Source of the DNA: a virus
DNA length: 64,000 bases
Strand: one strand, 5' to 3'
IMG/VR virus record: IMGVR_UViG_3300032268_000832
Span: 124,001-188,000 of that record
Positions 39,101 through 47,819 of the stretch are shown piece by piece. A program made the position numbers and the translations under genes. Under the pieces are notes generated by a model. It was not told the DNA's origin, did no database searches, and was given only the letters and a program-made list of their open reading frames with translations. Each line of letters opens with the position of its first letter. The stretch's first letter is position 1.

Positions 39101-39793
39101 GGTGTTACATCTTACACGTCAAATAAACAAACGTTCAATAGTGTTTGTATATCACAAATGAATTGGGGTTCTGAGTTTGTTGGTAATGTTGATATAAGAG
39201 ATGGTAGTAATAATTATATTAATAACGATACTTTTTGTAATACCTGTGATAAAAATATTAGGTGGTATAACATGGTTGATAGACCAGAATTTATAATGGA
39301 AGCTTTAGTGTGTTACCCTATTGGTACAACCGCGGTTACGTTTTCAATCAGTACTTTAACAGTAAATGATACATCCTTCGTAACAACACCTTTAAGTTCA
39401 ACAACGATAACACCTAATAATGTTAATCTTGTCAGAGCTGAAAATAACATCATATCTGGTTGTACTAGTGGTGGTATAACTGGTTGGACATACACTAATT
39501 TTGTTGATTTCTTAAACGACACCTTTACTAATTTAGGTTTAACTGAATATAAAGCAATAATTTCCTTAAAAGAAAAACAAGGTGTTGGTAATGAGTGTAG
39601 TATGAATGGTTTTTATATAAGTTACCCTAAAAATGATGTTTTTTCAATTGTAATTGAGAGTGATAGTGATGTTAGTACAATATGTAATTATACAAATATA
39701 GGTCTTTTTCTTATAAAAGGTAATAAAAATTATTATTGTAGCACTGCCGACAATATAGGTTATGACTGTTTAAAAAATATCGTAAATGAATAA
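36122..39793 (+). CDS. large tail structural protein, 1223 residues
   Basis: Unknown family. A long, Asn/Thr/Ser-rich protein with scattered cysteines, many in short CxxC or CC contexts (TCCKIL, CNFCNNTCG). Residues about 860-960 hold a recognisable compact segment (SSYPSLRAVYDRYMDA and EQVVPSTTIWGN). No signal peptide, membrane segment or enzyme motif. It starts a new transcription unit with its own TATTTATA motif, and its end overlaps the nucleotidyltransferase by 8 nt. Context (tail block) and size suggest a fibre or distal baseplate protein. Confidence 0.55.
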   Translation: MPLTKQDISDVNAKCTKIWNNILNYGGGNIVYVPDGTIYADIANGDGTFTNYEITQTCCKILAKSATDNPNTPSNVNPQNIYFDLDEQKCRWSEEPKNACSTENTPIKIVLNPVGNDGAFFTLTENDICSLKVKFNYLFKINCEVLKDIISGPAANPSFNVASNDELLILRQSKFELESNSFDINNELDNLVQQNAKLNYSIVCNEFPTNDEVLQSTPETKISASQTLPFTNTGFGSLTNTTDLSLTNTKVGPVYKTKTVNFCLTEIGLDSWRQVIGEDNYSGFINGIADSYTCLDVVSIYELNKTAVLNNQPELLFECNTPFGEKTRTLNRIEELSKLKIENKTKQDNVDVKIKNITDIKDTNVCSTLLGQFENLSATVTLDLVNDNGTTTQIYSQTLFNRIGNLYNYLSENTDNSGFLVCGEASETETWASGCTGLIYPEFTNGVLTVDPESDNINVSICQIVKETLYSELYNNSGLVSTSDFNQSLSPNAFNSNWLTYETTIDDQAIITGITNNQIKLNVIINSSCGNLCLLVDQINMTKVCEDANRTNIFISQSPGFNLTRVIDNKKSWLQADSYTERDFHIGNYNDANQIRQTEYTVDEERLILNTKEIDLTMNMASAIENDVWCYLVDNPNLLTGQTCSSNTSLTPTDIYGNPIILPTAQTLTDVSVIIGDATNYLYSCIAAAPYPKIDICYPEIENQVCGDTLKILLDNGNKSLWVTCQDGQLGFYYISANTNTQNTIFNITQSTLDPISLKIDLFKLRVSDDGGMFYSEDCLSDILVNFVFNGSSLGALTSYIEVINDFIVKTNSDHPLYEAFWNSDGTCNFCNNTCGDKRIDFSGFMSTNISEIKTLESFDDLMISELIDVKNRKTLSSYPSLRAVYDRYMDATEYGLTNSNEFDYYKMDQFTSLVKTYWDDLIEQVVPSTTIWGNVKVYTNTLFDQQKFKYRSYTTLLCNSPLNFTTLPSPINGSDGQCKDIEIIVQNVQTTSGVTSYTSNKQTFNSVCISQMNWGSEFVGNVDIRDGSNNYINNDTFCNTCDKNIRWYNMVDRPEFIMEALVCYPIGTTAVTFSISTLTVNDTSFVTTPLSSTTITPNNVNLVRAENNIISGCTSGGITGWTYTNFVDFLNDTFTNLGLTEYKAIISLKEKQGVGNECSMNGFYISYPKNDVFSIVIESDSDVSTICNYTNIGLFLIKGNKNYYCSTADNIGYDCLKNIVNE

Positions 39794-40094
39794 AACAATA
39801 ATAAAAGGTAGAGAAAGATTAAATAGAGGTAAACTTAATAGTTTTGCTGAATTACCTATTGATAAACAAGAAATTTTTAAAAAAATAAAAGAAAGTTTAA
39901 AAAAATATTTAACTACTGAAGTTTTTGTTTTTGGTAGTTATAATCATGGTTATTGGGATGAAGAATCTGATTATGACGTTATTGTATTTAATGAAATACA
40001 CACCGACATTAGAGATAAAATTAGAGAAGAAGTTGGTGTTAAAGTGGATGTAATGTTTGGTAAAAATAACATAGGATATATTCCAATACCATAA
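39786..40094 (+). CDS. MNT-type minimal nucleotidyltransferase
   Basis: A 102-residue protein with the nucleotidyltransferase signature: VFVFGSYNHGYWDEESDYDVIV gives the G50-S51 motif and the D62/D64 metal pair, and the third Asp is D88 in KVDVMF. All three carboxylates are present, so it is probably active. Proteins of this size are usually the MNT half of HEPN-MNT toxin-antitoxin pairs, where they AMPylate the toxin. No HEPN partner is adjacent. It overlaps the preceding tail gene by 8 nt, yet is a foreign function inside the tail block. Domain call is firm; role (anti-defence or other AMP transfer) is inference. Confidence 0.8.
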   Translation: MNKTIIKGRERLNRGKLNSFAELPIDKQEIFKKIKESLKKYLTTEVFVFGSYNHGYWDEESDYDVIVFNEIHTDIRDKIREEVGVKVDVMFGKNNIGYIPIP

Positions 40095-40102
40095 TATTTA
40101 TT
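40095..40102 (+). promoter_or_regulatory. TATTTATT motif, very close to a start codon
   Basis: TATTTATT overlaps the end region of the nucleotidyltransferase gene and ends 3 nt before the ATG at 40106. If it is a promoter, the transcript would begin inside the coding sequence, so it may serve a later gene or be a chance match. Confidence 0.25.
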
Positions 40103-40105
40103 AGT

Positions 40106-40348
40106 ATGATACAATTAATACAAAACATACAAGGTAATTTTATAACCGAAATAAAGGGTGAGATAACTTATGCAAAAAGTATTGAAGCTGATATACAAAG
40201 AGAAGATTATATAAATATATACGCTTTTACCGCTTTTTTACAAAATTTATCACAAACACCAATCACTAATAGATTAGCTAAACCGTTTACGTTTGGTTAC
40301 ACTCCACCAATTGGTATAACAGAACAAAACATAGACATCAATTATTAA
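40106..40348 (+). CDS. small hypothetical protein in the tail block, 80 residues
   Basis: Unknown family. It is soluble, with an N-terminal beta-like run (IQLIQNIQGNFITEIKGEITYAKS) and a Pro/Thr-rich C-terminus. It lacks the R-x4-6-H motif expected of a HEPN toxin, so it is not a visible partner for the preceding nucleotidyltransferase. It lies 5 nt before the next structural gene. A small tail-accessory protein is the simplest guess. Confidence 0.5.
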   Translation: MIQLIQNIQGNFITEIKGEITYAKSIEADIQREDYINIYAFTAFLQNLSQTPITNRLAKPFTFGYTPPIGITEQNIDINY

Positions 40349-40353
40349 TTAAA

Positions 40354-41883
40354 ATGAGATATCAAGAAAGAATATACCCACAAACAAATGTAAGTGCTTT
40401 GAGAAACAAAGATATAACCATATTTAATATGAGTTCAGATATCTGTGTTTTCAATGCACCATCATATTATATTAGTGGTGCGACAACCTTAGATTGTACT
40501 GTATTAAGTGCAACATCTGTTAGTGGATACTCTCATATAATTTCAGGTGAAACTCAAAATATACCATTAAAAATTACTTTTACCTCAAATACTGAAAGCT
40601 TTACAATTAACAACGCAATTTTTAATTATAAATTATATAAATTTGAAGAAAATAATAATAGTTTTACTGCAATACCTAGTTATTCGTCAAACAATATATA
40701 TTATTCTTCATTAACTAGTAGCGCGACAACACAATTAATTCCATCATCTGGATTAACACTAGATGCTGAATATATGATAAAAGGGTTCTATAGTTTTTCA
40801 GCATGTACTGATTACATGGGTAAATTAGGTTATACAATAGACACATCTAAATATGTTGGTGGTTCAGAATACGGTATCTATAATAAAAATTTTGATTATT
40901 ATTTTGCTGTTATTGAAGCTGCTGCTACACCACAATTCAGTTATAATGCTAGTAATAGTGTGGCCAACAGTTCTTTACAACAATCTTACTTACCAATAAA
41001 TTATTACACAATTTATCCTGACATTGACCAATTAAATATTAATTTTGATGAAGAAGAATTTGAAGATGGTAACGAATTAATACCAGAACAAAATAACACA
41101 ATGATAGGGATACCTGCTCAAATAGACACACCTTTTATATTAACTTTAAATGGTTTAGTTCTAGCACCAAATGCTGATTATACTTATTCTGGTAATAGTA
41201 TTGTGTATTTAAATGCACCTTTGGACCCTGAAGATGTTGTGACTATAATTTATACTTCATCTTCACCAAACACGTTAAAAAATGACATTATTGAAATAAA
41301 TAGTGTGATACCTAGTGGAGCAACAAATGGACAAGGGGATTATTTAGTATACTACAACACCACTACCAACAGATACGAATTATTCACATCGGCTAAACCA
41401 ATAGATTTTAGTAAAGTTTTACTTATGATTAATGGTGTTATGTTGGCGAATGGGATTGATTTTTACCAATCAACATCAAACCCTAGAAGAATAATACTTA
41501 ATGGTGATGTTGTTTTAAATGACATCATAACTATATCTTATTTTCCAGATGGTGTTGTTGGTGATATAATAACTGAAAGTCCATCAGCTTCATGGTCAGT
41601 CACACCAACACCAAATAAGGTTAATGGATATTTTACATTACAATTATCTACAGATGTTGATTTTAAAAATATTGTTTATTCGTCAATAACTGACTATTAC
41701 GTTGGTTCACCTTTTTATAGTGTTGATTTCCCAGTTTCTGGTTACACTTATGGTGATAGGTTATTTTATAGAGTTAAAAATGATAAAAATTATGAGACTA
41801 TTTGTGGCAACATTATCAATAGTTATTCATATAGTGATATAATACCAATAACAATTGCAACGAATTCGATAAATTCATATTAA
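40354..41883 (+). CDS. tail fibre-like protein with a duplicated beta domain
   Basis: A 509-residue protein. The second half contains two copies of a beta module: FILTLNGLVLAPNADYTYSG with VVTIIYTSS at about residues 260-305, and VLLMINGVMLANGIDFYQST with IITISYFPDG at about 350-395. This repeated NG(LV)xLxxxxDY pattern is common in phage fibre proteins. The C-terminus looks like another beta sandwich (GYFTLQLSTDVDF). No catalytic or membrane features. Location before two fibre paralogues supports a fibre or fibre-connector role. Confidence 0.6.
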   Translation: MRYQERIYPQTNVSALRNKDITIFNMSSDICVFNAPSYYISGATTLDCTVLSATSVSGYSHIISGETQNIPLKITFTSNTESFTINNAIFNYKLYKFEENNNSFTAIPSYSSNNIYYSSLTSSATTQLIPSSGLTLDAEYMIKGFYSFSACTDYMGKLGYTIDTSKYVGGSEYGIYNKNFDYYFAVIEAAATPQFSYNASNSVANSSLQQSYLPINYYTIYPDIDQLNINFDEEEFEDGNELIPEQNNTMIGIPAQIDTPFILTLNGLVLAPNADYTYSGNSIVYLNAPLDPEDVVTIIYTSSSPNTLKNDIIEINSVIPSGATNGQGDYLVYYNTTTNRYELFTSAKPIDFSKVLLMINGVMLANGIDFYQSTSNPRRIILNGDVVLNDIITISYFPDGVVGDIITESPSASWSVTPTPNKVNGYFTLQLSTDVDFKNIVYSSITDYYVGSPFYSVDFPVSGYTYGDRLFYRVKNDKNYETICGNIINSYSYSDIIPITIATNSINSY

Positions 41884-41900
41884 TATTCTTTACAATTGCA

Positions 41901-41908
41901 TATTTATA
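41901..41908 (+). promoter_or_regulatory. candidate late promoter core TATTTATA
   Basis: GCATATTTATAAT lies 32 nt before the start of the 715-residue fibre gene in a 57-nt intergenic gap. Confidence 0.5.
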
Positions 41909-41940
41909 ATTAAAATAAAGATAAAAGACAAAACAAAATT

Positions 41941-44088
41941 ATGAGTTATATAATACAAAGTACTAGCCCGTTTGTTAGCATTAAATTAACACAAAAAGGT
42001 AGAGAACAATTAGCACAAGGTAAATTAAATTTTACATATTGGGCTGTTGGTGATTCTGAATTAAATTATGTTAGGGAAGCTAACGTAGACGCAAACCCAA
42101 CAGATGTTTCATTATCTGCAACAAGTGTTGTTATGAGACCAGTAGATAGAGAACCTAATCTTAAATATTTTGTTAAACCTAGCAATGCGTCTAGTCCTTT
42201 AAACACTATAGATGCAAGCGTTTTAAATGTTATCAAAGCACAAGTAAACAATGCTGCGACAGAAAGAGGGTTTTTCTCTAATTCTGGTGGTACATATACA
42301 ACTTTAACTGGTAGTACTTATACACCATTCACAACCACTGTGTCAAATAATGTATTAACTGGTGGCACTGTATTAAACATAACAATACCAACTGGAAGCA
42401 CAATTAACGTTGGTGATTTAATTTTGTTAAAATCGTCTAATACTAGTGCTGGTAACATAACAGTTAACGCGAACACAAAACCACTACCTAATTTATGGTA
42501 TAAGGTTCAATCAGTAGGTACGAATACTTTAACTTTAGATAGAAACTTACCTAATTTTTCTTCACAAACAACCACTAATCAAGTTATTGTTTATAGAGGT
42601 GGTGAGGTTTATAATACAATAGCAACTGGTAATACAACAGCTTATTGGGATACTGGTACTTTATCTTTTGATTCAGCTAACAATGTAACATGTTCAGATG
42701 TTCCCGTTTGGAATATGAATAATGTTTGGTGTGAAAATATAGCTGGTATCACTGGTTTAACATCTACAAATTTATATGAAGATTACACTAAATTTGGTTC
42801 TTATAATTTCTTAGGACAAAAACAACCATATTTTGAAATTGATTGTGAATCTGATAGCACAACAGGTCCAGCAACATGTGATGGTGTTGGCTTAAGTTAT
42901 TTAGACGATGTAAGCAAATCTATATCAATAGTTCATTATACAAATAACACAATTTCTAATTTATATGGTGAATATTTTTACACCGATTTAACGTCAGGTA
43001 AATATTTAAACATTACATTACCTGACTTGATGTATCATAGAACAACAGGTGCCACTGCTAGTGGTACTAGTATGGGTATGAATTTTATAGGGTCTGGTAG
43101 TACTAAATACATAACAAATACTGATATTGAATATATTGATTTAATAGAAGACCCAACAAAAATAAACACTGGGTTAACAGCTAATGTTGTTGGTAAAGTA
43201 TTCCCACAACTAAAAACAGTTGTGTTTACTGATGATGAAATTGTTTCAGCTATGTCATACAAATCAAATAGAAACTGGACATTACCAGAATTATCAGCAG
43301 TGTTACAAGCACCATCTGGTGGTACTTCTACAGGTGTGTTAGCAGTTGGTGAAACTATGTATATTTCATACGCATTAGAAAACAATTATAATAGCGGTTT
43401 AACTACTTCACTATCATGTCAAAAATACATAAAAATTACAAACAACACATCAACAGCAAAAGATGTTGCATTTAGAATAAATGGGACTGATTTATTAACT
43501 TATATGCGTAAGATAGAAAACGTTGGTTATGATGGGTATGGTTTTTATGCTGATACATTTAAGTTATTGTATCAAATAGTTGCTGAATCAACAACAAGAC
43601 CAGCATCTGGTAGTTGGAAACAATATGATTTTACATCAACAGCTATCACATCTGTTGCTAACAAAACGATAGACCCTAAATTATTAGAAAATCAAAACTC
43701 TAATATTACTGGTTTTATTTTAGATAAATTAAAAGATAACAACGCAACAACATACAATGCGATACAATCTTTAAATTTACCAGCAAATACAAACCCTACT
43801 TATTTACAATTTGGTGATGAAAGATTTTTCTATGGTAATTTAACAACGTACATTGGTGCAACAATTTACAAAACAATTTTTAACATTACGGTAAATGCGG
43901 GTCAGTTTAACTCTACTACAAACCCAACTAGAAGTACTAATCCAGCTACTAACCCAGCTACAATAAAAATAACTGAGGTTGGTATTTATGATTCTAGTAA
44001 TAATTTAGTTTGTATTGGTAAATTATCAACACCTATTCCTTTATCTGGAGGTAACACAATAATGCTAGAATTAAGTATGGATTTTTAA
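41941..44088 (+). CDS. tail fibre protein, collar-fibre type (paralogue 1)
   Basis: A 715-residue protein whose N-terminus (IKLTQKGREQLAQGKLNFTYWAVGDSELNYV) and C-terminus (IKITEVGIYDSSNNLVCIGKL) match the two ends of phage tail-collar fibre proteins (N-terminal attachment module and the TE(IV)GLYD module). The next gene has the same two modules, so the pair are paralogues. The middle is Thr/Asn-rich with no enzyme motif, and presumably forms the shaft. It has its own TATTTATA motif. The fibre call is fairly sure; receptor unknown. Confidence 0.7.
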   Translation: MSYIIQSTSPFVSIKLTQKGREQLAQGKLNFTYWAVGDSELNYVREANVDANPTDVSLSATSVVMRPVDREPNLKYFVKPSNASSPLNTIDASVLNVIKAQVNNAATERGFFSNSGGTYTTLTGSTYTPFTTTVSNNVLTGGTVLNITIPTGSTINVGDLILLKSSNTSAGNITVNANTKPLPNLWYKVQSVGTNTLTLDRNLPNFSSQTTTNQVIVYRGGEVYNTIATGNTTAYWDTGTLSFDSANNVTCSDVPVWNMNNVWCENIAGITGLTSTNLYEDYTKFGSYNFLGQKQPYFEIDCESDSTTGPATCDGVGLSYLDDVSKSISIVHYTNNTISNLYGEYFYTDLTSGKYLNITLPDLMYHRTTGATASGTSMGMNFIGSGSTKYITNTDIEYIDLIEDPTKINTGLTANVVGKVFPQLKTVVFTDDEIVSAMSYKSNRNWTLPELSAVLQAPSGGTSTGVLAVGETMYISYALENNYNSGLTTSLSCQKYIKITNNTSTAKDVAFRINGTDLLTYMRKIENVGYDGYGFYADTFKLLYQIVAESTTRPASGSWKQYDFTSTAITSVANKTIDPKLLENQNSNITGFILDKLKDNNATTYNAIQSLNLPANTNPTYLQFGDERFFYGNLTTYIGATIYKTIFNITVNAGQFNSTTNPTRSTNPATNPATIKITEVGIYDSSNNLVCIGKLSTPIPLSGGNTIMLELSMDF

Positions 44089-44100
44089 TATAATAAAAAA

Positions 44101-45303
44101 ATGGGATATAACAATACAGCCACAACACTTACATTAACTGCTAAATTAACACCGATAGGCAGACAAAAAATGATTTCAACAAATAATGGTTTAATAAAAA
44201 CTTTTAGTTTGGGTGATTCAGATGCTAACTACTACACCAATCTATTATTAGGAACAGGTGAAGTACCTAGTATAGCTGGTGATATAGGTGTTAATAACAC
44301 TAACAATAATAGTACAACTAAAGTTACAGGTATTAAAAATCCACTTATAGTTAATACTAGTGGATTACTAACTAAATCTGTAGGTACACAATCTACAAAT
44401 ATTTTAACAGAATCAGAATTAATTGGTTACACAACAATAAGTGGTAGTAATTTAAATTTTTCTGTTATCAATAGAACAGATTATACTACTGATAGTAAAA
44501 CAAATTTATATTATTCTTTCGGGTTACCGATAAACGATACAAACTTTACCACATTTACATCAACAACGGCAACAAATAACGGATACGCGAATACAGCATT
44601 TAGTGGGTTCGCGGTTAATAAAATTGTGGCAATTGCTATTAACGATTCTACTTATGGTGAATTGATAGATGGTAAATCTTTAAAAATTGAATTACCAACT
44701 AGTGCTGGAACATATACTATTTATTCTACTTATCAGTATAACACACAACCATTAAATATAATGGATAGTTTGTTAACCGATGGTAACCTTAAAAGTAGTA
44801 TGTTTGGTAACAATGTATCTATGTTAGTTTGTGATTCAATAAAAAAACCAAATGGTGGTGATTCTAGTTTAAGTTGGGCTACTGGTTACAACACAAACAG
44901 ACCTTTTAGTTATAACGGTAAAAAAGCATATAATTATCAAACAAATACAAATTTATCATTAACAGCGGATACCTTAGTTGGTATAGCGTATTTAGATAAA
45001 GGTTTTATCGTTATTACGGACCCTACAATCGTTAATAATTTTACATCATCAGCTAGTACAGCAACAACAGTTAGTTTCGATAGTCAATCAACAGGTGTTT
45101 ACCAAATAGTTAATTGTATTGCTGATAGAGGTGAATTTGGGTCATCAACTAACCCTACATTTGAATTTGATGATATCCCTAGAATTTCTGAAGTTGGTTT
45201 ATATGATGATGTTGGTAATTTAATAGCTTATGCTAAACCTGACCGACAAATATCTAAAAATATAAATGAATTTTTAGCTCTTTCAATAAAAATTAGTGTT
45301 TAA
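44101..45303 (+). CDS. tail fibre protein, collar-fibre type (paralogue 2)
   Basis: A 400-residue protein with the same end modules as the preceding gene: LTAKLTPIGRQKMISTNNG with TFSLGDSDANYY at the N-terminus and RISEVGLYDDVGNLIAYAKP at the C-terminus. It is shorter in the middle, and the shared ends show duplication followed by divergence. It starts 12 nt after the first copy and ends in a hairpin that includes its stop codon, closing the tail block. Fibre role inferred from the modules and position. Confidence 0.7.
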   Translation: MGYNNTATTLTLTAKLTPIGRQKMISTNNGLIKTFSLGDSDANYYTNLLLGTGEVPSIAGDIGVNNTNNNSTTKVTGIKNPLIVNTSGLLTKSVGTQSTNILTESELIGYTTISGSNLNFSVINRTDYTTDSKTNLYYSFGLPINDTNFTTFTSTTATNNGYANTAFSGFAVNKIVAIAINDSTYGELIDGKSLKIELPTSAGTYTIYSTYQYNTQPLNIMDSLLTDGNLKSSMFGNNVSMLVCDSIKKPNGGDSSLSWATGYNTNRPFSYNGKKAYNYQTNTNLSLTADTLVGIAYLDKGFIVITDPTIVNNFTSSASTATTVSFDSQSTGVYQIVNCIADRGEFGSSTNPTFEFDDIPRISEVGLYDDVGNLIAYAKPDRQISKNINEFLALSIKISV

Positions 45304-45330
45304 GACTTTATTTTTCACAATAAAGTCTTA
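45301..45330 (+). terminator. hairpin starting at the stop codon of the last tail gene
   Basis: TAAGACTTTA / TTTTTCACAA loop / TAAAGTCTTA is a perfect 10-bp stem whose first three bases are the stop codon. No T tract follows, so a processing or stabilising role is as likely as termination. Confidence 0.6.
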
Positions 45331-45350
45331 AATTACTATAAAAAAGTTAT

Positions 45351-46007
45351 ATGGAAGAAAAAGAACCACAATTTTTATTAGCATTGGATGTATCTACATC
45401 TACTATAGGTATTGCACTTTTTGAGGACAAAGGTAATAAGGGTGATATTAAACTATTACACCATGTCAGTCCTAAAGTTAAACCAAAACCTACAGATAAA
45501 ATGGAAGAACTTTTTAGAAAAGTTGAAATTTTTGAAAGTGAGTTCTTATCAAATTATGCTGATTTTGGTATAACTAAAGTAATCATTGAAGAACCTCTTC
45601 TTCAATCAAATAACGTATATACAATTGCAACTCTTTTAAGGTTCAATGGTATGATATCTAAATCGGTATACGATACATTGGGTGTTGTTCCAGAATTTAT
45701 TTCATCTTATGATGCTCGTAAATACGCTTTTCCAGATTTAATGGCGGTTAGAACTACTAAAAAAGATGGTACACCCTTAACAGAAAAACAAATATCAAAA
45801 AACACACCAGTTCTTTTTGGTGGTTACCCTTTTGATATTGATAAAAAATATGTTTTATGGGAAAAAGTTGCTGAATTAGAACCACAGATTAGTTGGTTTT
45901 ATGATAAAAACAACAAACTTAAAAAAGAAACTTTTGATACTTCAGATGCCTACGTATGTGGTCTAGCTTATTTCAACAAAAGAAATTTAGAAAATGAAAA
46001 TAAATAA
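45351..46007 (+). CDS. RuvC-like Holliday junction resolvase / RNase H-fold nuclease
   Basis: A 218-residue protein with the RNase H-fold pattern of RuvC-type resolvases: LALDVSTSTIGIALF with Asp13, KVIIEEPL with Glu80/81, and TFDTSDAYVCGLAYF near the C-terminus with two candidate Asp ligands. Four acidic residues in this order are the metal-binding set of the family. It would resolve or trim branched DNA before packaging, replacing T4 endonuclease VII, which is not seen here. It lies directly before primase in the second replication block. Confidence 0.78.
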   Translation: MEEKEPQFLLALDVSTSTIGIALFEDKGNKGDIKLLHHVSPKVKPKPTDKMEELFRKVEIFESEFLSNYADFGITKVIIEEPLLQSNNVYTIATLLRFNGMISKSVYDTLGVVPEFISSYDARKYAFPDLMAVRTTKKDGTPLTEKQISKNTPVLFGGYPFDIDKKYVLWEKVAELEPQISWFYDKNNKLKKETFDTSDAYVCGLAYFNKRNLENENK

Positions 46008-46011
46008 ATTA

Positions 46012-46042
46012 TTGTAAATATAATTTTTTATTAGTATATTTG
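46012..46042 (+). promoter_or_regulatory. host-type promoter of primase, near-leaderless
   Basis: TTG at 46012-46014, a 20-nt spacer, and TATATTTG at 46035-46042. The ATG at 46047 begins 4 nt after the -7 element, so the mRNA would have little or no leader. Confidence 0.75.
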
Positions 46043-46046
46043 CTAG

Positions 46047-46988
46047 ATGAATTACTTAGCTAGCATATTTGAAAGTTTTTTAGGTGACCCTAGAAAACAC
46101 AACCACGATACTGGACAGATAGCCTTTGACTGTCCAGCATGCTCTGCTGATAAAGGTTTATATAATGGTGATGGTAAGGGTAATTTAGAACTCAATTACC
46201 ATAAAGGTGTATATAAATGCTGGGTTTGTTACGAAACAAATCACATGTACGGTTCTTTAGAAAATCTAGTTAAAAAATACGGAACTAAAAGTCACCTAAG
46301 AGAATATAATTTATTCAAACCAGAATACAACTACAATGGTTCTAAAAATTCAGAAAAAATAATTGTTAGATTACCAGAAGGTTATAAAAAATTATCAGAA
46401 TGTACCAAACTTGATTACAAATCAGATTTAGCTATAAAATATTTAAAAGATAGAGGTATTACCGATGAAATTATAAAAGAATATAATATCGGTTATACAA
46501 TATCTGGTGACTTCCAAAATAGGATAATAATACCTTCTTATGATTCTGATGGTAATGTTAATTATTTTATAGCTAGATGGTTTTTAAATAAAAAAACCAA
46601 AGTAAAATATCTTAACCCTCATGCTGAAAAATATGAAATAATATTTAATGAGAATAAAATAAATTGGGACACAACGATTTATTTAGTTGAAGGTGCGACT
46701 GACCATATTGTTGTACCTAATTCAATACCATTATTAGGTAAATTTATTAGTGATAAATTAAAATATCTATTACACGAAAAAGCTAAAGCGTTTGTTGTTA
46801 TATTATTAGATAGTGACGCTTATGATGATGCTGAAAGACTTTATTGGGAATTAAATACTGGTGATTTAAAAGACCGTATAAAAATATGTACACCACCAGA
46901 TGGTTATGACCCTTCCAGTGTATTTCAATATTTGGGTAATAGTGGTATTGTTAAGTTATTAATGAGTAGTCACAAATTAAAAGAATAA
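46047..46988 (+). CDS. 61: DNA primase, DnaG/gp61-type
   Basis: A 313-residue primase that lays RNA primers for lagging-strand synthesis with the gp41-like helicase at 16537. The zinc ribbon uses C29, C32, C58 and C61 (DCPAC...KCWVC). The catalytic core has RIIIPSYDSDG and IARWF, and the Toprim domain has YLVEGATDHIVV near residue 213 and VILLDSDAYDDA near 250-260. T4 gp61 is 342 residues. It is expressed from its own host-type promoter. Firm. Confidence 0.9.
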   Translation: MNYLASIFESFLGDPRKHNHDTGQIAFDCPACSADKGLYNGDGKGNLELNYHKGVYKCWVCYETNHMYGSLENLVKKYGTKSHLREYNLFKPEYNYNGSKNSEKIIVRLPEGYKKLSECTKLDYKSDLAIKYLKDRGITDEIIKEYNIGYTISGDFQNRIIIPSYDSDGNVNYFIARWFLNKKTKVKYLNPHAEKYEIIFNENKINWDTTIYLVEGATDHIVVPNSIPLLGKFISDKLKYLLHEKAKAFVVILLDSDAYDDAERLYWELNTGDLKDRIKICTPPDGYDPSSVFQYLGNSGIVKLLMSSHKLKE

Positions 46989-47020
46989 TTTGCATTTGGT
47001 ATAAAAATTTAGTATATTTG
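46989..47020 (+). promoter_or_regulatory. host-type promoter of the PD-(D/E)XK nuclease gene
   Basis: TTTG at 46989-46992 overlaps the end of primase (its stop is at 46986-46988), then a 20-nt spacer and TATATTTG at 47013-47020. The start codon is 16 nt further on. Confidence 0.8.
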
Positions 47021-47036
47021 TAATAAACTAAAAATT

Positions 47037-47819
47037 ATGTCAAATGCTAAACTATGGGTTGGTCCAGTCTACTTGGAACCAATTGAACACAAATATCATC
47101 ACAGAGAAACTGGTAAAATTTATAAATCAGTTACAACTACACTTACATCAATCGAACCACACTTTGACTCTGAAGCTGTATCGGCCGCTATTGTCAATCA
47201 ACCAAACAATGTAAAACAAGAACGATATATTGGTTTAACGCAACAACAAATACTTGATTATTGGCAAATGCTTAATGATGAAGCGAATGTGTATGGTACA
47301 AAGGTTCACGATATTGTTGAAAGATATTTGTTGGCCAACAAATGGTATTTTCCAGATGACACAGAAGAAGGTAAGTTTGAACAAAAAGTGATTGATGGTT
47401 TTAATGACTTGAAAATTGATGAAGGTATTGCAATGTGGCCAGAAAGAATTATGTTCTCTGAACAATATGAATTAGCTGGTATGTCTGACCTTATTATTGA
47501 TATTGATGATACTTACTTTGATGTTTGGGACTGGAAAACCAACAGAGAATTCAACTTCTTTAACCAATACGGTTATGAAACTCTTTTCAAACCATTCGAC
47601 CACTTACAAGCATGTCAATGGTCAATTTATACATTACAATTAAGTGTGTATGCTTACATGTATGAATTAGAATTTCCACATAGAAAATGTAGACAAATCT
47701 GTATTGGTTATTGGGATAAAGAAAAAATGAGTTTCCAAAAAATACAAATAATGTATCTTAAACATGAAGCCAAGAAGCTTATTGAGATGCACCACTATAA
47801 CTTAATGAAAAATGCATAA
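47037..47819 (+). CDS. PD-(D/E)XK nuclease, Cas4/RecB-like
   Basis: A 260-residue nuclease with the RecB/Cas4 arrangement: GTKVHDIVERYL around residue 88, RIMFSEQYELAGMSDLIID around 140-158 with the catalytic Asp after AGMS, DVWDWKTN around 163-170 with the D-x-K core, and QWSIYTLQLSVYAYMYE with the motif-III Gln. No iron-sulfur cysteine cluster is obvious. It belongs to the replication/recombination operon and overlaps the next gene by 8 nt. Substrate unknown; end processing with gp46/47 is likely. Confidence 0.82.
   Translation: MSNAKLWVGPVYLEPIEHKYHHRETGKIYKSVTTTLTSIEPHFDSEAVSAAIVNQPNNVKQERYIGLTQQQILDYWQMLNDEANVYGTKVHDIVERYLLANKWYFPDDTEEGKFEQKVIDGFNDLKIDEGIAMWPERIMFSEQYELAGMSDLIIDIDDTYFDVWDWKTNREFNFFNQYGYETLFKPFDHLQACQWSIYTLQLSVYAYMYELEFPHRKCRQICIGYWDKEKMSFQKIQIMYLKHEAKKLIEMHHYNLMKNA

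Noticed and set aside
40106-40348. HEPN toxin partner for the nucleotidyltransferase
   Set aside because: The 80-residue product has no R-x4-6-H motif and is beta-rich, so the pair is not a visible HEPN-MNT module.
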